Origin: Helianthus annuus
Lineage: Eukaryota > Streptophyta > Magnoliopsida > Asterales > Asteraceae
Assembly (NCBI RefSeq): GCF_002127325.2
Contig: NC_035438.2
Location: forward strand, 90,210,385-90,274,384
DNA length: 64,000 nucleotides
Reading direction: 5' to 3'
Position numbers and translations under genes: made by a program. This document shows positions 55,805 through 64,000 of this stretch, one piece after another. Under the pieces are notes generated by a model. That model was not told where the DNA came from. It saw only the letters and a program-made list of their open reading frames with translations, and made no database searches. The first letter of the stretch is position 1. Every line of letters begins with the position of its first letter.

Positions 55805-57529
55805 GTCTCCCCTACTTTAGGAAATTTCGTCCCGAAATTTATTCGTAGGAGTCTGTCTGTGACTTTGTGTCAAATAACCCCTAGAGATATGCAAAGCATA
55901 ATCCTATCATTTCCTTATCGGACATTCTTCAGAAACGAAAATGAACAGACGGAGTCATTTTCAACAGATGTTTCCTCAGAAACGGAAATGAAAAGGATAA
56001 TCAGACGGATATTCATTTCCTTCAACGGATATTCTTCAGAAGCGAAAATGAATGGATGATCCATTTTCAACAGATGCTTCCTCAGATTCAGAAATGAAAA
56101 GGATATTCAAACGGATATTCATTTCCTTCAACGGATATTCTTCAGAAGCGAAAATGAATGGATGATCCATTTTCCTCAACGGATTCTTCATCAGAACAGA
56201 AATGAAAAGGATATTCAAACGGATATTCATTTCCTTCAATGGATATTCTTCAGAAGCGAAAATGAATGGATGATCCATTTTCCTCAACGGATTCTTCATC
56301 AGAACGGAAATGAAGGATTAAACAAACAGATATTCATTTCCATCAACGGATATTCTTCAGAAGCGAAAATGAATGGTTGATCCATTTTCTTCAACGGATT
56401 CTTCATCAGAACGGAAATGAAGGATTAAACAAACGGATATTCATTTCCATCAACGGATATTCTTCAGAAGCGAAAATGAATGGTTGATCCATTTTCTTCA
56501 ACGGATTCTTCATCAGAACGGAAATGAAGGATTAAACAAACGGATATTCATTTCCATCAACGGATATTCTTTCAGAAGTGAAAAATGAGTAGCTAGTTCA
56601 TTTTTCTTCAACGGGTGCTTCATCAGAATTGGAAATGAACAAGCTTCACTCAAGGCACATGACAAAACTCGCTGTGGTTTCTGTGCACTAAATTCCATAA
56701 TTATGTAGGCCTCCATAATTACGTAATTCCTTGCACAGTCTGCACAGTTCATTTCATAATGTGTAGGGGAAGAAAAATCAAACTTGTGATGAGTGTGGCT
56801 AGACTACCATAGGGTCCTTTTAATTAGATCAACAAAAGATCTCTTTAATTAGACCACTCAAGGAGTCTTTTCAGCTATATCATCACATGATATTCCTAAC
56901 CAGAATTTTGGATCAATCTGTTTAACTAGACCACTCAAGGGGTCTAATTATGGAATAGTACTTCATAACCCAAGGGACTCAACTCCAACGTAGAAGTCCA
57001 TTAAGGATTTAAGATAGTACCTTTGGATATCCTACTATGAATCCCTTATACGAAGATATGGAAGATTCTACGAGGATTTGGATAACAAAATTGGATCACA
57101 AAAACATAAAAGGGAGAACATAAGCATATAATCACATAATTGTTTAATTTGGCCTTTAAATTGTTATCTTTGAACGCGGATACTTAAAGCATACCAGGAA
57201 TCCAATCCGTGGATTTCATTTGGCACTTTAATCATTTTCAAGAATCTATCTATGAAGATAGGAAAATCTTAATAGGAATTCGGCTTTGTCCTTATTGAAT
57301 TGTAATGTACGTATTGAATCATACAAAGAATTCAATTAAGGGCTCCGATGAACGATACCCATCCACAAGGATCTAATTATGAGGATAGAAAGATCCTACA
57401 TGGATTTTGGAATTTGTGTAACGAGAGGTGTTCCGACACCTTGCACTAGGCGTGCTTACGTCGATACACAAGGTAGAAAGTTCATGAGGTTGAGGCGCTA
57501 GATATGCCAAGGCGACATATGAAGCAGGA
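55805..57529 (-). other. C3 internal region near the 3' LTR
   Basis: PPT (55805-55819), stem AAATTTCG-TCC-CGAAATTT (55822-55840), the 107-bp tandem array, the shared CATAATTA..GCACAGT block (56650-56770), then AT-rich sequence collinear with C2 50110-50460. No gene. Confidence 0.75.
55915..56640. repeat. About 107-bp tandem array, six to seven copies, beside C3 3' LTR
   Basis: Units with GGATATTCTTCAGAAGCG, AAAATGAATGG(A/T)TGATCC and CAACGGATTCTTCATCAGAA recur every 106-108 bp. It is homologous to but clearly diverged from the C2 array; within C3 the copies are more alike. Frames 56036-56299 and 56162-56380 are artefacts. Confidence 0.9.
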
Positions 57530-57824
57530 TTTGAAGATTTGAACAACAGCAGGGTTTATAACAGCTTTGCTTTGGATTGCAAAGCGGCACCTGTTAATCA
57601 AATGTCCCCATTGTCCACCATGGGTACACTTGAAACAGGGTATTTGATTCGGATGATGACGGCTACGTTGATTTCACCAAGGAGCAGCTCCCTTATACGG
57701 TTTCATCCCTGAGGCGAGTCATGGTGATAGCTAAAACAACGGTCCTCTGGAGTACGACGCCTACTTACTGGGTAGTTGCAGCACCTGGTTCGGACATTTG
57801 GGTGTTGTTGCGATGAAGAGGCAT
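57530..57824 (-). pseudogene. gag: Remnant of gag in C3
   Basis: ATG at 57824 corresponds to the MPPRR start of C1 and C2 but gives only 19 codons (MPLHRNNTQMSEPG...) before TAA. Further on, one frame reads PCFKCTHGGQWGHLINRC, matching the CHKCTHYGQLGHLVNTC cluster of C1 gag. The whole capsid-like domain is absent. This is a degraded deletion derivative, not a functional Gag. Confidence 0.75.
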
Positions 57825-58422
57825 CTTGAAGACAATGGAAGGCATAGGAGGAAACAAGCAAAAGATAGCCAAAAGAGAATGACAACACATGAAGATTGTG
57901 ACCATTTGTTTGTTACCAAAGGCAAACAAATGAGACAGTGACTAATCAAAGTAAGCGGGTCAATATAATGTATCGCGAAGACATGCTCGCCTATAAGTGG
58001 ACACTCACCCCAAGAGTTCCCAGGTAAGAGTGACTGGTCCGATACTGCGGATTTGTACGAACACTCTAGCCTTAGACAGAAGACCCAGGGTACAGGCATC
58101 CACTCTTCCAGTTTGCACGTGTTCACATTATTTAGACCCAAACTTTGACGAGTTTGAAAACTCAAGAGGCACTAAGCCAAATATGAGTCAAACTGGAAGG
58201 GTTCAAAACCTTATAATAAATCATCCTAGAACAGATGATTAGTTTTCAAGGCAGATCAATTTATGTTCTTATTGTGGTTGTCACTTAAGGATAAGTGACG
58301 GTATTGTTTTATGACTAAACGCAAGTAAACTCGCGTTAGGGTCCTAGGAAGGTTATAGTCTAGGTCAAAGCATTACTAATAACCTAATTCCCTATAACCA
58401 TTGGCTCTGATACCAACTTTTC
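57825..58422 (-). other. C3 leader with conserved block and primer-binding site
   Basis: 57981-58150 is the leader block conserved in C1 and C2. The PBS TGGTATCAGAGCC is at 58403-58415 (minus), seven bases from the LTR at 58423. The small frames 57761-58165 and 57997-58242 come from leader sequence that also reads partly open in C1 and C2. Confidence 0.85.
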
Positions 58423-61400
58423 TGTCACACCCCGACCACGTAAAACAACAAAACGTGGCGGAAACGTCGGGGAGTGTTGTAACAGAATCATTGTTTCACA
58501 ACCATGGAATAAATAGTTTCGTTTTATTGAATTATTGAACTAAATGTTTTGATACAAATTAGATAAATACAACTATTATCCTCCAAGTTTTAAAGTCGCT
58601 AAGGCCTTGTCCATTCCTATGTGAGAATACACCAATATCATCAATCAAATGCCATCAACTAATGTACCTGAAACACATGTGAAAATAGGTACGTCAGCAT
58701 AAAAATGCCGGCGAGTACATAGGTTTTGTATGAGTTTCAGATTCATGGCTCGTTTTACATATTGCAATACTTATTTAAAAACCTTGTTTTGAAAAGTATA
58801 GTATTGCGACACAAATAACCAACTCAAATCAAATTGGTTATATTTTATAAAAAAAAAAAAATCTCGTAGCCATGATTCTTAACCCCAAAACATTTGTTTA
58901 ATTAAATCCATATTTGTAAATCGTTTATGGAATAAAACTCGAATAGTATAATATATTGTCGGAAAACCTTGTATTACAACTTTGTTTTGTTTACCATTGC
59001 CCAAGTGATCTAGATAACGCAACGATATATAATGTATTAAAAGCACTTATATATAGGAAGTACCAGCGGCGTATCCACCATGCTTTTAACACATTATACC
59101 CGCCCCGTTACCTAATCACTTCCCTAACCCAACGGTTCAAACAGATTCAAACAGTTCGTGTCAATCAACGGTTACAAACGGTTCACATAGTCAAATAGTC
59201 ACATACGGTTCATATAGTCAAATGGTTACAAACGGTTCACATAATCCAACGGATCATCTAGTCAACGGTTACAAACGGTTCACATAATCAACGGTTACTA
59301 ACGGTTCACATAGTCAAATGGTTACCAACGGTTCATATGATCAAATGGTTACAACGGTTCAAATGATCATATGGTTACAACGGTTCAAAATGTAAAACAA
59401 TGTGTACATATGCTGGATGAGCATATGCGACAAAATGTAGTATATGGAAATCAATGTGCTAGCATGTTAAGTGAACATACATAGCAAAACATAATGAAAT
59501 CGTGTACTAATAATGTACTATTGAACATAGTAAGTATATGATATAAAAACATGGGAAACATGAAAGTATCAAGTAGGCACATGTGTTCCACCCCAAAACA
59601 GTTTGAAAACAGTAAAAGAGGGGACTATGTACTCACCTGAGGGTGCTTAGAAGTCTTGAACAACAACCAAGCAAAGCTAGAGTGATCAGGGAATCAAACG
59701 GCACCCTATATAGGTAACTATGTAAATAACCGGACCTAAATCGGGAGATAGGATAGAATGAGGTTCTATAAATCAAATGAGTAATTGAACTCATATGGTA
59801 TGATTTAATAGACCCTACATTCTGATTGAAAGGCCTACCTAAGTGCTTTTGACCTGTTTCGACACGTTATGGTAACATAAGCTACTATAAGGCGTCGTTA
59901 GCGTAAAACTATGTTCGGATGGTTAACTATGTGCTATGCCAAGTCTTACATGCCCAATTATCCCTAAACATGTTACTAAATTAGATTACTTGTCAAAAAT
60001 ATGTTCACATAGGCAAAATACGGATTTTAGCTTCAAAAGGGCATTTTGGTCATTTCCTATGGGCATACAAGCTAACAAGCAAATGACTAACCAATCCTAT
60101 GTGATCATAAGGTATAACCTCAGTGGTTATTCCCTATGCAACTATGATCACTAACTAAGCTTGGTCGGATCCTAAAGATCGTCCAAACGGGTCGGGTTCG
60201 AAAGGCTAAGCGGTGGTTTAGACCGCTTACCTCACGACCCTAAACAAGCACAAACTAGTAGTGTCGTGTTAGACATGTCAAAACATGTCTAACCTACTGA
60301 TTTGGTATCAAAACAAAGTGTTTTGATACCCTAAAGTAGTTCCGAGGCAAAATGCGTGCTAAAACGCATTTTGACCGAAACTTTGACTCGACACTACAAC
60401 TAGCTAACGTGGTAATCAGCAGCTATAACCGCGAAGGATTATAACTATCGTGATTACAATCACGTTTCAAAGTTCAATTGAACTTTGACTTGACCAATTG
60501 ATGGTCAAAACCGAAAGTCAAACTGTTGGCCAAACTGTTTGACTTTCTGCACTACATAAGGAAAAAGCAAGAAAAAGAATGAAAGAAGCTCACTTAAGGT
60601 CCTTGCTATCTTTTCTACAAGAAGACAAAGTCCCAAATGCTTGAGAGAGAGCTCCAAAGCATATGTGAAGAGAAGAATGAGAAGAATGAGCAAGGAATGA
60701 ATGAAATGGATGGGCTATTTATACTTGTGGTGATGCTCTAGGATCATCACAAGTGGTTTGTTTAGCCATTAAGGAATAAATCTCATCCATACAAGTGTTA
60801 GGAGCAGGTGCAAAGCCTTGGAGAACACTTAAACTTGCTCAACACACCAAGAATTTACCAAAACAGCCCCTGAATTTGCAAACAGATGCTGAAAACACCC
60901 TTTCTGCCCAGATGAGGCGCTCGCGTAGCGCTACTGCATAGGCAATAGGGCTCGCGCTACGCTACGGCGTGTCTGATTCAGCAATGTTTCAAAAATGGCA
61001 GAAATGGTCCCTGCACGTGTTTAAAGCCTTTTTCGATGCGTTTAAACCCCGTTAACCTCATTTCAAGGCTCTAAAATGAAGTTAAAGTATAGGGGACTCA
61101 AAACATGCTCAAAAACATCTCGGATGTCGGTTCGTTTGGTCGTACGGTCACGTTGTTCGGTTATTTACGACGAAACTCGAACGGACGCGAAAACGATCCA
61201 AATTAAGCGACGAATGGAATTTTTGCATGGCGATCACTAAAACAAAAATATTTTAGTGTGTACAAAAATTTTGGATGTCCAGATGTGTCCAGAACGTAAG
61301 ATATGCGCGAAAATGCAAACTTACGCCGTTTATGACACTTTTAGTCCCTGTAAGATCATATAAGCATGTTTTCACACACCGAACCTATCAAAGCTTATTT

Positions 61401-61808
61401 CTAAGCCATATTTAGGTTATATATGGTATGTTTAACTTATGATCAAGTTCCGGACTGTTCGACACCATACGAATCGGTATAGTTTCGTAGTTTGACACAA
61501 ATAGTCCCTGCGATCGAATAAACTTGATTTCGGCATACCAAACCATCCAAAACTTATTTCTAAGTTATGTAAAGGTTATTTAAGGTATGTTAAGCCTATG
61601 TCACTATTCCGGAGTGTTTGTTGCATTAAACTGGTTATATTTACGCATCAGATCGTGTATAACCTTCCAGAAAGCGACTTAAAGCCCGAAATCGAACAAG
61701 AATTGATATGTGCAAATGATACACATATTTTCACAATTCCCAAGTATGAAATACAAAATTTCATTGGTTTGGCATTTGTTTGACGGTCACAGTGACACAG
61801 GTGTCACA
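58423..61808 (-). repeat. C3 5' LTR (right), promoter copy
   Basis: Same length as the left LTR. Promoter motif TATAAATAG on the minus strand at 60715-60723; U3 hairpin 60923-60962; terminal GGTGTCACA at 61808. Confidence 0.95.
60715..60723 (-). promoter_or_regulatory. Predicted TATA box driving C3
   Basis: TATAAATAG on the minus strand, followed by a CT-rich leader with AGCTCTCTCTCAAGC. It is conserved in position in the C1 and C3 LTRs. Confidence 0.55.
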
Positions 61809-62097
61809 TTCAGTTTGCACGTGTTCACATTATGTGGCCCTAAACTTTGACGAGAATTTGAAAAATTTGAAGATTTGAAACCTTACAATAAATCATCCTA
61901 GAACAGATGATTAGTTTTCAAAGCAGATTCGAATTTTGTGTTCTTATTGTGGTTGCTGCCTAAAGATAGGCAACGGTATTGTTTTATGACTAAACGCAAG
62001 TAAACTTGCGTTAGTCTCATAGGAAAGTTATAGTCTAGGTCAAAGCATTACTAAAAACCTAATTCCTTATAACCATTGGCTCTGATACCAACTTTTC
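61809..62097 (-). other. C2 leader, second part, with primer-binding site
   Basis: Resumes after the second TTCAG copy with TTTGCACGTGTTCACATTA, the exact continuation of the leader seen uninterrupted in C3 at 58111. The PBS TGGTATCAGAGCC lies on the minus strand at 62078-62090. Confidence 0.85.
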
Positions 62098-63437
62098 TGT
62101 CACACACTGACCACGTAAAACAACAAAACGTGGCGGAAACGTCAGGGAGTGTTGTAACAGAATCATTGTTTCACAACCATGGATTAAACAGTTTCGTTTT
62201 ATTAAATTAAATGTATTACATTACATTGGAATTAGAAACAAAACAGGAACCAATAAACTTTCATTGTTGTTAAGTCACTAACGCCTCGTCCATTCCTATG
62301 TGAGCATACACAAGTATCATCATCAAACATCATCAACTATGGTACCTGAAACACATGTAAAAATACGTCAGCATAAAAATGTCGGCAAGTACATTGGTTT
62401 TATGTAAGTGTCAGATTCATGGCTTGTTTTACATGTTGCAATACTTATTTAAAAACCTTCTTTTAAAAAGTATTGTATTGCGACATAATTAACCAACTCA
62501 AATCAAGTTGGATATGATTTATAAAATCTCGTAGCCATGGTTTTTAACTCCAAAACATTTGTTTTATGAAATCAAATTGTAAAATATATCGTAGAAACTC
62601 GTTAACAAAACTCGTATGGTTTATATTATTCAGAAAACATCATTATGTGACACTGTTTCAAAATCGTTTACCCAAGTGATCTAGATAACGCAACGATATA
62701 TAATGTGTTAAAAGCACTTATATATAGGAAGTACCAGCAGCGTATCCATCATTCTTTTAACACATTACACCGCCACGTCACCTAATCACTTCCCTAACCC
62801 AACGGTTCAAACAGTTACAAATGGTTCACATATATCAAATGTTTACAAATGGTTCACATCAATCAAATAGTTACAAATAGTTCGCATATATCAAATGATT
62901 ACCAATGGTTCACATACATCAAATGGTTACAAATGGTTCAAACAGTTCAAAATGTAAAACAATGGGCTAGCATGCTAAGTGAACATACATAGCAAAACAT
63001 AATGACATCATGTACTAATAGTGTACTAATGAACATAGCAAGTATATGATATGAAAACATGGAAAGGATGAAAGTAGCAAGTAGGCACATGTGTTTCACC
63101 CCAAAACGTTTGAAAAACAGTAAAAGAGGGGACTATGTACTCACTTAAGGGTGCTTAGAAGTCTTGAACAACAACTAAGCAAAGCTAGAGGGATCACAGA
63201 ATCAAACGGCACTTAATATTGGTAACTATATAAATAAACCGGACCTAAATCGGAAGATTGGATAGAATGAGGTTTCGTAAACCAAATGAGTATGGGAACT
63301 CATGTAATATGGTTTAACAAAGTCTACTTTCTAAAAGGAAACCTATCCTAAGTGCTTACGGCCCATTACGACCCGTTTAGGTAGCTTACGCTACTTTAAC
63401 GCGTCGTTCGCGTAAAACGCGTTCGGACTACCTAACT
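62098..63437 (-). repeat. C2 5' LTR, piece within the window
   Basis: TGTCACACACTGACCACG start, homologous to 36787-36971 plus 46666-47520 and to the C3 LTR. It retains the GAGGGTGCTTAGAAGTC region that the C2 left LTR has lost. It is interrupted at TAACT by C4. Confidence 0.85.
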
Positions 63438-64000
63438 TGTGACACCTGTGTCACCGCGACCATCAAACAAATACCAAGCCGATGAAATATTGTATTTCAT
63501 ACTTGGGATCTTGTATAAATATGTGTATCTTTTGCACATATCAATCCTTTTTCAATTTCAAACTCTACAACGCTTTCTAGAGAATTATACGCAAACTGGT
63601 GCATAAACGTACTCAGTTTAATGCGACAAATACTCCGGAACATCAACATATACTTAACATACCTTAAATAACCTTTACATAACTTAGAAATAAGTTTTGA
63701 AGGCTTTGGTATGGCAAAAACAAGTTAATTCGCTTATAGGGACTAAACTTGACAAACTGCGAAAGTATGCCAATTTGAACTGTAACAAACATTCCAGAAC
63801 ATGTACATAAGTTAAACATACCATAAATATCCTTTACATAGCTTAGAAATAGGCTTTGAGGGGTTTGGTATGCTAAAATAAACTTTTGGGTCATTCAGGG
63901 ACTAAAAGTGTCAAAAAGTGCACAAGTTTGCACTTTCGGGCATAACTTACGTTCTGAATACATCCGGACATCCAAAAATTAATTTAAGCATCCTTATATT
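63438..64000 (+). mobile_element. 5' end of a plus-strand C-type LTR ('C4'), continuing beyond the window
   Basis: Begins TGTGACACCTGTGTCACC, the reverse complement of the C-LTR terminus, and then follows the inverted C-LTR end for the remaining 563 bp (GATACACATATT, AGTTTAATGCGACA, AACTTACGTTCTGAATACATC, all inverted). The would-be left target copy is TAACT (63433-63437). It is the only element in opposite orientation. The frame 63664-63894 is not coding. Confidence 0.8.

Larger units (their letters stand above)
52419..61808 (-). mobile_element. Complete coding-poor element 'C3' (9390 bp), very young
   Basis: LTRs of exactly 3386 bp each (52419-55804 and 58423-61808) and perfect TTCAG duplications (52414-52418 and 61809-61813). 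By eye I found only three differences between the LTRs (near 54181, 54187 and 55679 against 60182, 60188 and 61684). That is about 0.1%, implying some tens of thousands of years at the customary 1.3e-8 rate. The 2618-bp interior has PBS, leader, PPT, hairpin and tandem array but no usable gag or pol, so its proteins came from another element. It inserted into the leader of its relative C2. Confidence 0.95.
36787..64000 (-). mobile_element. Gag-only long-LTR element 'C2' with nested A2, C3 and C4, right end outside the window
   Basis: Left LTR 36787-36971 and 46661-49107, internal 49108-52418 and 61809-62097, right LTR 62098-63437 and beyond. It is inserted into F (left target copy would be GACAA, 36782-36786). 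It carries PBS, leader, a broken gag and PPT but no pol. Confidence 0.82.

Overview
The window looks like a gene-free heterochromatic block of a large plant genome. Almost every base can be assigned to long-LTR Ty3/gypsy retrotransposons, or derivatives of them, nested inside one another. Primer-binding sites match plant initiator-Met tRNA (TGGTATCAGAGCC on the minus strand). The integrase carries a GPF motif followed by a chromodomain-like tail, and LTRs are 2.2-3.8 kb. Together these point to chromoviruses of the Tekay/Del type (inference from family knowledge). The gag head MAGRINLTQAQLTAL and LTR starts of the type TGTCACACCCC remind me of Asteraceae elements. That is recollection, not a search result. 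I found no host gene, rRNA, tRNA or CRISPR array.

Layout, all elements on the minus strand except the last. 1-7742: a coding-free large retrotransposon derivative ('LARD') with a 3752-bp LTR. 7743-8452: end of an LTR ('X') that the LARD interrupts. 8453-11117: gag head, PBS and LTR of a family-A element ('B'), interrupted by X. 11118-35806: 'C1', a gag-only long-LTR element. C1 carries four insertions: B, a solo LTR 'E' (13066-16436), a family-A solo LTR (19002-21736) and the complete autonomous-type element 'A1' (23914-33424). 35807-36786: integrase fragment of an older element 'F'. 36787-64000: 'C2', a second gag-only element. C2 carries the complete but defective element 'A2' (36972-46660), the complete coding-poor element 'C3' (52419-61808) and a plus-strand LTR start 'C4' (63438-64000).

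Matching 5-bp target-site duplications support most nestings: CGTAC for A1, CTAAG for A2, TTCAG for C3, TACAT for the solo A, and near-identical (G/C)TTTA for E. LTR pairs have exactly equal lengths in A1 (2201), A2 (2576) and C3 (3386), with only a handful of differences seen by eye, so these are young insertions. F is the oldest layer, C1 and C2 next, then A1, A2, C3 and the LARD.

How the parts relate: A1 supplies protease, reverse transcriptase, RNase H and integrase. C1 and C2 supply only (broken) gag. C3 and the LARD supply only cis-acting parts (LTR, PBS, leader, polypurine tract and hairpin) and must have moved with proteins made elsewhere. I see no host-level or defence 'system'. The most interesting signals are cis-acting: a hairpin beside every polypurine tract with a covarying version in the LARD, a doubled PPT/hairpin junction in family A, a possible 90-nt intron in gag, and a U3 hairpin kept in position while its sequence changes completely.
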